Source of the DNA: an uncultured Bacilli bacterium | GTDB lineage: Bacteria > Bacillota_I > Bacilli_A > RFN20 > CAG-449 | Assembly: GCA_947627505.1 (NCBI GenBank) | Contig: CANQWG010000009.1 | Span: 1 to 36,941 of the forward strand | DNA length: 36,941 bases | Direction of reading: 5' to 3' | Shown: positions 29,145-36,941 of the stretch, in pieces | Numbering within the stretch: the stretch's first letter is position 1 | Layout of the letters: each line of letters begins with the position of its first letter | Notes under the pieces: model-generated | The model's database searches: none | Seen by the model: the letters and a program-made list of their open reading frames with translations, nothing else | What the model was told of the DNA's origin: nothing | Program-made: the position numbers and the translations under genes

Positions 29145-29158
29145 AACGTTATAACGTT
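29145..29158. promoter_or_regulatory. 14-bp perfect palindrome, possible operator
   Basis: AACGTTATAACGTT immediately upstream of the SD of the Cys-rich gene. Confidence 0.4.
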
Positions 29159-29259
29159 CAATTATGTATATGTGCCTATTTTGTTTTTGCAACAATCCGA
29201 ATTATTCATTTTATAAATGTAACAAATGGAGTATACTTATTTTAGAAACGGAGTAGTCA

Positions 29260-29985
29260 ATGAAAGCTTTAAATAAATTACTCAAGAACAAACGAACTTT
29301 AATATTTATCGATTTTGAAGGTACTCAATTTACTCATGAAATTATCGCTTGGGGAGCTATAAAAGTTAACATCGACGAAAATGGAAATATAATCAATACT
29401 TATCCTGGTTTTCATGTTTATATTAACACTGATTCAAAAATCGGATCCGTGGTCACTAAAATGACCGGCATCGATAAAGTTGTACTTGAAAAGCACGGAG
29501 TTGATTTTATTGAAGCGATAGCAAAATTTGTAGAATATGTAGGCGAAGAACTGCAGAATGTTTTGCTTTTGACATTTGGAAGTAACGATTTACGCATGTT
29601 TCATGACACAATGTTAAAATTTAATCTTCAAGAAGATAATACTGCTCGTCAAATATGCAAAGCGATGGTTGATTTTATGGCTTTTATCGGTCAATATATC
29701 CGTGATTCGCAAGGAAATAATTATTCTTTAACAAATTATTTGAAGATTTTTAAAATAGAGCCCTATGGCAAAAGCCACGATCCGCTAAATGATTCTATCG
29801 ATTTATTAAATCTTTATAAAGCTTTTATCAATTCACCAGAAATCGTTACTAATGAATATTTAAAATTAATCAGTAATTTAAAGATTTTACCTGATCCGAT
29901 TAAAAAAACCGTCACGAAATTATGTAACGGCGAAAATGTAACCAGTGAAGAATTTAAAAATTACGTTAAAACTTTCTTATCATAA
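29260..29985 (+). CDS. DnaQ/DEDDh-type exonuclease-like protein
   Basis: LIFIDFEGTQF (Exo I), TFGSNDLRMF (Exo II), SHDPLNDSIDLLNLYKAF (Exo III HxxxxD). Confidence 0.8.
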   Translation: MKALNKLLKNKRTLIFIDFEGTQFTHEIIAWGAIKVNIDENGNIINTYPGFHVYINTDSKIGSVVTKMTGIDKVVLEKHGVDFIEAIAKFVEYVGEELQNVLLLTFGSNDLRMFHDTMLKFNLQEDNTARQICKAMVDFMAFIGQYIRDSQGNNYSLTNYLKIFKIEPYGKSHDPLNDSIDLLNLYKAFINSPEIVTNEYLKLISNLKILPDPIKKTVTKLCNGENVTSEEFKNYVKTFLS

Positions 29986-30026
29986 ATAACTATTTATATG
30001 GCAAAATATAATTAATGGAGGTATCT

Positions 30027-30614
30027 ATGGTCAATTATCCTAACAAAAAAGATGTCTCAAAACTCGAAAAATCTTTTCACAATTTTGCGAATCGTGGCAT
30101 GAATTTTGAACATGCCGTTAATACTTCAAACGATTATTATGATGAAGTCAAGCGAGCGATTATTACTAAAAGACCTACCCCAATTCACGTGGTCAAGGTT
30201 GATTATGCTGATAATGCAAGGATTAAAGATGCTTATTTTGAAAAGCAGTCTACCGCTGATTACAATGGCGTTTACCGCTCACGCTATATTGATTTTGAAT
30301 GTAAAGAAACCAAATCCAAAACTTCTTTAAGTTTTGGTAATATCTCTTCTCATCAAATAAAGCACTTAGAGAAAGTTATCTTTCATGGAGGTATTGCCTT
30401 TTTTCTCATCCATTTTGCAACACTTGGAGAAGTTTATTTACTAGATGCCAAAATCGTATGTGAATTTTATAATAAACAAGAACGAAAATCGATTCCTTAT
30501 AATTTTATTCAAGAAAAAGGAGTATTGGTGGAACAAAGCTTTATGCCGAGACTGAAGTACCTAGACGCTGTCGATAAGGTCTTCTTCAATGAAGCGCAAA
30601 AAGTCGATCTTTAA
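30027..30614 (+). CDS. recU: Holliday junction resolvase RecU
   Basis: NRGMNFEHAVN, STADYNGVYRSRYIDFECKET; immediately upstream of ponA; GGAGG SD. Confidence 0.93.
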   Translation: MVNYPNKKDVSKLEKSFHNFANRGMNFEHAVNTSNDYYDEVKRAIITKRPTPIHVVKVDYADNARIKDAYFEKQSTADYNGVYRSRYIDFECKETKSKTSLSFGNISSHQIKHLEKVIFHGGIAFFLIHFATLGEVYLLDAKIVCEFYNKQERKSIPYNFIQEKGVLVEQSFMPRLKYLDAVDKVFFNEAQKVDL

Positions 30615-32919
30615 TATCATTTTAAGCGGGGTTTTTATTACAACTTTTATAGTATCGCTAGGAATTGGTACTTATGTTTTTTATACTGTTAAAGACTTAT
30701 CGACGCCACAAATTGAAAAATTAATCGAGCAGAAACACACTCGTATTTACGATTCTTCTTCTCGTCTTATTGAAACTTTGGGAGAAGATAAAGCCAAACT
30801 TGTAAAGTACGAAGAGTTACCTCAAACGTTGATTAACGCTTTAATCAGTATTGAAGACGAGCATTTTTTTGAACATCATGGTATTAATTATTCGCGAATA
30901 CTTTATTCGGCTTTCAATAATTTATTTTCTTCTAACGCACGACAAGGCGGTTCCACGATTACGCAACAATTAGTAAAAAATTTACTTTTAACTTCAGAAA
31001 TCTCGTTATCTCGAAAAATTCAAGAAGCTTATCTTGCTTATCAATTAGAACAAATGATGAGCAAAGAAGAAATATTGGAACAATACTTTAATCGCATTTA
31101 TTTTGATGCAACAATTCAAGGTGTTGGTTATGCTTCATACCGCTTTTTTAATAAAAGCGTTGATTTATTAACTCTGCCGGAATGTGCGATTTTGGCAGGT
31201 GTTGTAAAATCTCCTTCTTTATATTCTCCTTTTAAACATATTGAAGAATGTAACAATCGAAAAAATCTTGTGTTAAATGCAATGCTTAACAATCATTATA
31301 TAACCGATGAGCAATATCAATTAAGCGTTAAAAAACACGCAAAAGATCTCGTGATTGAAAAAGGATCTAATTATCAAGAAGAAACATATGATTTTCAAAG
31401 TTATCTAGATGTGGTATACCGCGAAACTAAAGAATTAACTGGCCTTAACCCTTTTTCGGTAGCTTTGGATATCGAAACATATCTCGATACTTCAGTACAA
31501 TCTTATATAGATGGCATTCAATCAGGAACGAATTTTACTTTTGATGATGAAAACCAACAAGCAGCTTTAGCGGTAATCGACAATCAAAATCAGGCTTTGA
31601 TTGGTCTTATGGGTGGACGAAACTATGAAGGACAAATGTTATATAACCGCAGTTACGAAATGCAAAGGCAACCGGCTTCAACAATGAAACCGATTTTTAC
31701 ATACGCTTTAGCCATGGAACATCTCCATTATAATGAATTAAGTGCCGTTATCGATGAACCATACACTTATCCAAATACATCGATCACAGTGCAAAATGCC
31801 GATAAACAATATTTAGGTAAAATCACTCTTCTTGATGCTCTCGGTTATTCAAGAAATACTTCAACTCTTTATACTCTTGAAAAAGTTATTGCAAAAATCG
31901 GCGTCGATAAAGCGATACAATATCTTAAAGATATAGAAATTATGGACGAAGGAGAATTTACTTATCCTTATGCAATCGGCGGCATGAAATATGGCGTCTC
32001 GCCGATTCAACTTGCCGGAGCTTACGCAATGCTTGCAAATAATGGATCATACGTAAAACCCTCGACCATAAAAAAAATTACCGATCAAGAAACCGGGAAA
32101 ATCATCTACTCTCGCGATTTACAGGGAAAACAAGTAATTTCAAAAGAAGCCGCCTTAACGATGACGAGTGCTTTAACAAGAATGATTGATCAAAATTACT
32201 ACAACATCGCTTTAGCAAAACCATCTAATGTTACAATCGCTGGCAAAACCGGAACCAACGCTTATGACTCAAATGTGAGAGCTCGCTATAACTATCCTTC
32301 TAATGCCGATCGTGATGTTTGGTTTGCTGGTTACTCACCTTCACATACAATCGCCGTATGGACTGGATTCGATGAACCAAAATTAGGTGAAAAAAACTAT
32401 TTTGGTTACAGCGACTCACGTCGATTAGTAGCTAAAAAATTATTTAAGAATGTGATGGAAAAAATATCTAGCAAAAACAAAAGTTTCAGTTACGAAGCTA
32501 ATCTTCAAAAAGTTGAAGTGGTCAAAGGTCTTGACAAATTTTACTTGCCTAATTCCCTTGTTCCTTCACAATTTATTTCCTATGCTTATTTTCGCAAAGA
32601 AGAAGTTCCTTATGAAACACTTCCCACTCCGGAATTTGACGTTTTAGATAATCTCAATGTCAATTTCTTAAATAATTCAATATCGATTTCAATTTTAAAT
32701 GAATTAAAAGAAGATGAGATTTACACTACTTTTTTTGGCAATCGTGGTTATCTTTTTAAAATAAAAACCCTCGACGAAGAATACGAAATCTTTGTTGAGG
32801 GATATAACTTAGAATTACAGGAACTACCAGAAGAAATCGAATCCATTGAAATTTACGAAACTTTTAAAAACAATCATAATCTTCATGGCGAGCCTTACAT
32901 TTTAACTTTCTTTTTATAA
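30589..32919 (+). CDS. ponA: Penicillin-binding protein 1A (class A)
   Basis: EDEHFFEHHGI, GGSTITQQLVKNLLL; STMK, SRN, KTGT; overlaps recU by 26 nt. Confidence 0.95.
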   Translation: MKRKKSIFNIILSGVFITTFIVSLGIGTYVFYTVKDLSTPQIEKLIEQKHTRIYDSSSRLIETLGEDKAKLVKYEELPQTLINALISIEDEHFFEHHGINYSRILYSAFNNLFSSNARQGGSTITQQLVKNLLLTSEISLSRKIQEAYLAYQLEQMMSKEEILEQYFNRIYFDATIQGVGYASYRFFNKSVDLLTLPECAILAGVVKSPSLYSPFKHIEECNNRKNLVLNAMLNNHYITDEQYQLSVKKHAKDLVIEKGSNYQEETYDFQSYLDVVYRETKELTGLNPFSVALDIETYLDTSVQSYIDGIQSGTNFTFDDENQQAALAVIDNQNQALIGLMGGRNYEGQMLYNRSYEMQRQPASTMKPIFTYALAMEHLHYNELSAVIDEPYTYPNTSITVQNADKQYLGKITLLDALGYSRNTSTLYTLEKVIAKIGVDKAIQYLKDIEIMDEGEFTYPYAIGGMKYGVSPIQLAGAYAMLANNGSYVKPSTIKKITDQETGKIIYSRDLQGKQVISKEAALTMTSALTRMIDQNYYNIALAKPSNVTIAGKTGTNAYDSNVRARYNYPSNADRDVWFAGYSPSHTIAVWTGFDEPKLGEKNYFGYSDSRRLVAKKLFKNVMEKISSKNKSFSYEANLQKVEVVKGLDKFYLPNSLVPSQFISYAYFRKEEVPYETLPTPEFDVLDNLNVNFLNNSISISILNELKEDEIYTTFFGNRGYLFKIKTLDEEYEIFVEGYNLELQELPEEIESIEIYETFKNNHNLHGEPYILTFFL

Positions 32920-33539
32920 TATTTACAATATCTTGTAAGTTTACAAACATCACACATCGGTTTTTGGGCCTTACAATAATATCGACCAAAATGAATAAAT
33001 TGATGATGTGTTAAAATATATCTTTCAGTTGGAAAAAGTTTTTCTAATTTTTGCTCAACTTGCAATGGCGAAGCATTTTCATCGACAAGTTCCAATCTTT
33101 TGCTGATTCTTTCCACATGAGTGTCAACGGCAATATGAGGTTCTTTAAATAACTCGGCTAAAACCACATTAGCGGTTTTTCTTCCCACTCCCTTCATTTC
33201 AACTAAAAGATCACGAGAATTAGGAACCTTTCCATCATAGTTTGAAAGTAACGAATTAGCGATTGCCTTAATATTACAAGCTTTATTTTTAAATAATCCC
33301 AAAGGCTTTATAATCTTTTCGAGTTCCGCTAAAGGAGCATTTTTTAATGCTTCTAAAGTCGGGAAGCGTGAAAAAAGTAAAGCGGTAACCGCATTAACTT
33401 TTTTATCTGTCGTCTGTGCCGAAAGCATCACTGCAATCAAAAGTTCATAATCTGAATGATAAATTAATTCGCAACTGGCATTCGGTAAAATTTCATCGAA
33501 ATATTCGATAATTTGAGCAATCTTATTATTTTTCATCAT
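32895..33539 (-). CDS. nth: Endonuclease III
   Basis: HhH LVEMKGVGRKTANVVLAE, catalytic VDTHVERI, [4Fe-4S] CKAQKPMCDVCKLTRYC. Confidence 0.95.
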   Translation of the reverse strand: MMKNNKIAQIIEYFDEILPNASCELIYHSDYELLIAVMLSAQTTDKKVNAVTALLFSRFPTLEALKNAPLAELEKIIKPLGLFKNKACNIKAIANSLLSNYDGKVPNSRDLLVEMKGVGRKTANVVLAELFKEPHIAVDTHVERISKRLELVDENASPLQVEQKLEKLFPTERYILTHHQFIHFGRYYCKAQKPMCDVCKLTRYCKYYKKKVKM

Positions 33540-34179
33540 CAGTCCAATGGTATGAGGCAATATCAATCGCTTTTCCAATATCGTTTTTATGACGTTCGTC
33601 GATAGTGGAATATCCTTCTTTTTCACGATCATTATGTATTAAACGTTTTAATAAAATTTTATCAACTAAACGAACCGTAACTTTTTTATTTCGCATAGCG
33701 CACTCTTCAAGCGCGGAAAGGATGGATTGATCGTCGATACCTGATTGAATCCATTCCATAATTTTGTCGATATCGAGACGCGTTAAACTAGAGCCAATCG
33801 CAGTTTCAAAAGCCGTGAAGATATTTTCTTTTTGCTCTTCGTTCAAAGAATGTTCGCTTTTTCGCCGATCTTCAATAGAAGCAGTATAAAAAGCTTCGAT
33901 CTTTTTAAAGGTAGGTTCTAAAGAAGTTACCATTTGATCGTTTTTAGTCGCATATTCAATAAAACCTTTATCGATTAATTCGACAATTAACTGATCGATT
34001 TCTTTTTCTCCAAGCGACATTTTTAAAGCCAAAGTATCCGCGGTTACCAATATCGCATCATGTCTAAGAATATTGTCAATCGACAATATGATCATCACTT
34101 CATTTTCGTTTAAACCCAAATATTTGTATCGATCAATTAAGATATAACGATAATCTAACTCCTGTATAGTTGCCATCAT
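33526..34179 (-). CDS. dnaD: DNA replication initiation protein DnaD
   Basis: N-terminal winged-helix and C-terminal DDBH2-like segment (SSLTRLDIDKIMEWIQSGIDDQSILSALEECAMR); upstream of nth. Confidence 0.88.
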   Translation of the reverse strand: MMATIQELDYRYILIDRYKYLGLNENEVMIILSIDNILRHDAILVTADTLALKMSLGEKEIDQLIVELIDKGFIEYATKNDQMVTSLEPTFKKIEAFYTASIEDRRKSEHSLNEEQKENIFTAFETAIGSSLTRLDIDKIMEWIQSGIDDQSILSALEECAMRNKKVTVRLVDKILLKRLIHNDREKEGYSTIDERHKNDIGKAIDIASYHWTDDEK

Positions 34180-34228
34180 AATTTTCACCTTATCAAAATT
34201 ATAAAAAAAAAGTGAGCAAACTTAAATC

Positions 34229-35872
34229 TTATTTACACACTTTTTTAAATACTCGTAAAAAGTTTTTATAGAAAATTTTTTCAATTTCATCTTCTTTGAA
34301 ATTTTCCGTTTTCAATCGTTCATATAAAAGGTTCATTTTTGAAGCATCGCTTAATTTTTCCGGAGTGTCGATTCCATCAAAATCACTTCCTAAAGCAATC
34401 GCATTGATACCGGCAATAGCCTTAATATGATTTATATGATCTACAATTAATGATAAATAATCATCAGATGGTTTATTTTTTACAAACTTCTCACAAAAGT
34501 TAATTCCGATAACCCCACCTTTTAAAGCAATCTTTTTTATTAAATCATCGCTTAGATTACGCTGGTTAGGTGATATGGAAAAAGCGTTAGAATGAGAAGC
34601 GATAATCGGATCTTTTGAAATATTAAGCACATCTTCAACAACTTTATGCGAGCAATGTGAAATATCGATAATCATCCCTAATTCATTCATTTTTTTCACT
34701 ACTTCTTTTCCAAATAAAGTTAATCCTTGATAATTTTTTGAAATATTGTTTTCTTGGCTAATATCGTGTGCCGGATATCCGATTTCATTAGGATAATTCC
34801 ATGTTAATGTCATACTCCGACATCCACGTGCATAAAGTTTTTCTAGTTTTGATAAATCTCCTTCGATGATTTCTCCGCCTTCAAGAGTTATTAAGGCCGC
34901 TATCTTTTTCTTTGCCACGATTTTTAAATAATCGTCATAACAAGTGACTTTTTCAATCACACTATTATTTTCAAGTAATTCGTTTTCAAAGTTATCAAGG
35001 TAAACTTGAGCTTTATTGTAAAGATCTCCTTCGGTTTTTTTAATAAATAAGGCGAAACATTGTAAGGTGTAATGACTCTGCATCATTTTATTTAAATCGA
35101 GGTGAAGGTTATTTTTTATTAGTTTTTGTTTTTTGTCTTTAAGTGATGTCAATGTATCGCAATGCATGTCCACAAGAGCAATTGGATTAAGAACTTGACA
35201 TAATGGAATTATTTCATCGAGTTTTAATCTCTGCCATTCATCAATAAAAAGTTGAAAATATTTATTGTCTACTTTTTTAGCTTCTTCAAGAATCTTTGCA
35301 AAGGATATTTGCTTTAAGAAAATCTTTTGTTTTGAAATCGCCTGTTCAAGAGACAAATCATAGGTCAAATCCTGAGTTGTTTTAAATCTAATCGCCCTTA
35401 CAATTCGTAACGGATCTTCGTGCAAACGAATATCTGGGTTACCTATCATTTTCAAGTTTTTGTTTTTTAAATCAGCTTTTCCGTCATAAAAATCATGCAC
35501 CTTCATCTCGTGGTCTAGATAAAGTGCATTAATTGTGAAATCTCTTCTTTTAGCATCTTCTTTTAAATCTTTAACAAAGCGAACATATTCTGGATGGCGA
35601 AAATCTTTATAATCTCCTTCAACTCTTAAAGTAGTAATATCAACTTTTCGTTTATGCCAAATTAATGAAGTGCTTCCGAATTTTTGATATTTAGCAGTGC
35701 AGTTTGAAAACATCTCTTCAATTTTTTCCGGCAAAACATCGGTCACTAAGTCAAGATCTTCAATTGGACGATCACTTAAAAAATCTCGCACAGCACCACC
35801 AACAAGGTAAAGGTTTGCTCCGTGAAGTTTAAAAATTCCACTTATTTCCTTAAAAATATCTAGTTCACTCAT
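34229..35872 (-). CDS. Fusion: CCA tRNA nucleotidyltransferase head/neck + peptidase M19 (membrane/renal dipeptidase)
   Basis: N-term: LVGGAVRDFL, DLDLVTD, RRDFTINAL, EDPLRIVRAIRF. C-term: VDMHCDTL, ITLEGGE, IDISHCS, IIASHSN, LGSDFDGID. Confidence 0.9.
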   Translation of the reverse strand: MSELDIFKEISGIFKLHGANLYLVGGAVRDFLSDRPIEDLDLVTDVLPEKIEEMFSNCTAKYQKFGSTSLIWHKRKVDITTLRVEGDYKDFRHPEYVRFVKDLKEDAKRRDFTINALYLDHEMKVHDFYDGKADLKNKNLKMIGNPDIRLHEDPLRIVRAIRFKTTQDLTYDLSLEQAISKQKIFLKQISFAKILEEAKKVDNKYFQLFIDEWQRLKLDEIIPLCQVLNPIALVDMHCDTLTSLKDKKQKLIKNNLHLDLNKMMQSHYTLQCFALFIKKTEGDLYNKAQVYLDNFENELLENNSVIEKVTCYDDYLKIVAKKKIAALITLEGGEIIEGDLSKLEKLYARGCRSMTLTWNYPNEIGYPAHDISQENNISKNYQGLTLFGKEVVKKMNELGMIIDISHCSHKVVEDVLNISKDPIIASHSNAFSISPNQRNLSDDLIKKIALKGGVIGINFCEKFVKNKPSDDYLSLIVDHINHIKAIAGINAIALGSDFDGIDTPEKLSDASKMNLLYERLKTENFKEDEIEKIFYKNFLRVFKKVCK

Positions 35873-36509
35873 CAAGCGTCGTCCTCAATCCTTCAAATAA
35901 TCCGATATTTTGCAAAGCTTTTTTAACTCCTTCAACATATGCATGTTTGTCTTTAATTTCATGAATCATCGTCAATGAATCATTTTCATTATCAAATATT
36001 ATATCATGGCGATAGACAAAATCGTCACCTCGAGAGGAAATTATCTTTATCTTTTCATTTCCTAAGAGGTTTTTCAATAAAATCGCTGTCCCTGAAGGAA
36101 TATCTTTTTTTGATTTATGATGACGTTCCTTAATAGTAATATTAGCACCAGGTTTTAAGATTTCTAGACATTTAACCAATCGCCAAAAGGAAAGCGAAAA
36201 ATTGTAAACTAAGTAGGCAGAAAGATGATTGTCTTTGGCAGTACTGTTTATTAAAGATATTTCAAAAGGAAGCAGCCCTGTTGTTCCAGAAATAAAATGA
36301 ATCCCGTTTGTTAAACATAATAAAGCACTTCTTAAACATTCATGTCGTTCAGTAAAGTCAATTACAACATCGTGTGGTCTTTCAATCAATCTTTCGATTG
36401 TCAAAGGATTTTCTTTATCATAACCATAAACCAAAAAAGATTCTTTTAAGTCCTCATAGATTAGGCTTCCCATTTTTCCTTTAAAACCATTGATACCAAT
36501 AATCATCAT
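35865..36509 (-). CDS. dapB: 4-hydroxy-tetrahydrodipicolinate reductase (short form)
   Basis: GINGFKGKMG, VVIDFT, GTTGL, IKERHHKSKKDIPSGTA. Confidence 0.9.
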   Translation of the reverse strand: MMIIGINGFKGKMGSLIYEDLKESFLVYGYDKENPLTIERLIERPHDVVIDFTERHECLRSALLCLTNGIHFISGTTGLLPFEISLINSTAKDNHLSAYLVYNFSLSFWRLVKCLEILKPGANITIKERHHKSKKDIPSGTAILLKNLLGNEKIKIISSRGDDFVYRHDIIFDNENDSLTMIHEIKDKHAYVEGVKKALQNIGLFEGLRTTLDE

Positions 36510-36562
36510 TATCACCTAATCAACTATATGATTAAATAAAATCGATATTACCAAAAATTATA

Positions 36563-36591
36563 TTGACACCAATCACCTTTTGCATTATTAT
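36563..36591 (+). promoter_or_regulatory. SigA-type promoter of tRNA-Val
   Basis: TTGACA - 17 nt - TATTAT, about 11 nt before the tRNA 5' end. Confidence 0.88.
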
Positions 36592-36602
36592 ATTTTCGTT
36601 CT

Positions 36603-36678
36603 GGGTGTTTAGCTCAGCTGGGAGAGCATCTGTTTGACGTACAGAAGGTCGGCGGTTCGATCCCGTCAGCACCCACCA
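36603..36678 (+). tRNA. tRNA-Val (GAC), CCA encoded
   Basis: Cloverleaf: acceptor GGGTGTT/AGCACCC, anticodon loop TTGACGT in TCTGT/ACAGA stem, GGTTCGATCC T-arm, genomic CCA. Confidence 0.97.
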
Positions 36679-36687
36679 TTAAAAAGT

Positions 36688-36709
36688 GCCTTGTTCAAAG
36701 GCTTTTTTT
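36688..36709 (+). terminator. Terminator of tRNA-Val
   Basis: GCCTT-GTTCA-AAGGC-TTTTTTT. Confidence 0.8.
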
Positions 36710-36749
36710 ATTTAAAAGACAGAACAAAATCGATTTAACAATCGATAAG

Positions 36750-36774
36750 AACTTGGACTAGCATCCAAGTTTTT
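36750..36774 (+). terminator. Second terminator-like hairpin
   Basis: AACTTGGA-CTAGCA-TCCAAGTT followed by TTT; 22 nt before the next ATG. Confidence 0.6.
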
Positions 36775-36795
36775 AATTTAATAAGATATAAATGT

Positions 36796-36941
36796 ATGGC
36801 AAAGGAAATAACTTTTTACCGTAATTCAGATTTAAAAGTAAATCGATATTTTGCTCAACCAAGCTTTAGAATGCGACTAAAAGAAGCCTCTTCTCATGGT
36901 AAAGAAGTATTTTATAATGAAGTAAGAAAACTTAATAATTG
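36796..36941 (+). CDS. Hypothetical protein, truncated at the window edge
   Basis: Open frame MAKEITFYRNSDLKVNRYFAQPSFRMRLKEASSHGKEVFYNEVRKLNN...; no clear SD. Confidence 0.5.
   Translation, partial: MAKEITFYRNSDLKVNRYFAQPSFRMRLKEASSHGKEVFYNEVRKLNN

Noticed and set aside
1-36941. CRISPR arrays, IS elements, prophage or integron signatures
   Set aside because: No regularly spaced repeats, transposase/integrase motifs or phage genes were seen on either strand.

Overview
Low-GC Firmicutes/Bacilli-type chromosomal segment, mostly housekeeping genes in an order close to that of Bacillus subtilis. Left to right: rpoE (delta)-argS-ywiB-like; a class A PBP; ispF-ychF-csp; a pair of fused ATPase/permease ABC transporters with a membrane-anchored accessory protein; DUF951-folD-fhs-miaA-mutL-mutS-cotE-like-ymcA/ylbF-like-miaB-spoVS-ymdB-rny; recA-pncC (cinA C-terminal domain only)-pgsA; rnpB-gpsB; a Cys-rich protein; an exonuclease; recU-ponA; nth-dnaD; a CCA-nucleotidyltransferase::M19 dipeptidase fusion; dapB; tRNA-Val(GAC); and a truncated CDS at the right edge. 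No CRISPR array, IS element or prophage was seen. The strongest unusual observations are (1) a single ORF joining a CCA-adding-enzyme head/neck to a complete peptidase M19 domain; (2) a FolD in which the catalytic Lys of YxxxK and the conserved Gln of QLPLP are both replaced; (3) terminator-like hairpins whose descending arm contains the Shine-Dalgarno of the next gene (ABC transporter, cotE-like; related layouts at ymdB and spoVS); (4) an orphan 12-nt perfect anti-SD complement in a hairpin loop; and (5) a 21-Cys DUF11-like protein at the position where B. subtilis carries cotD. All family calls were made by eye from motifs; no searches were run.
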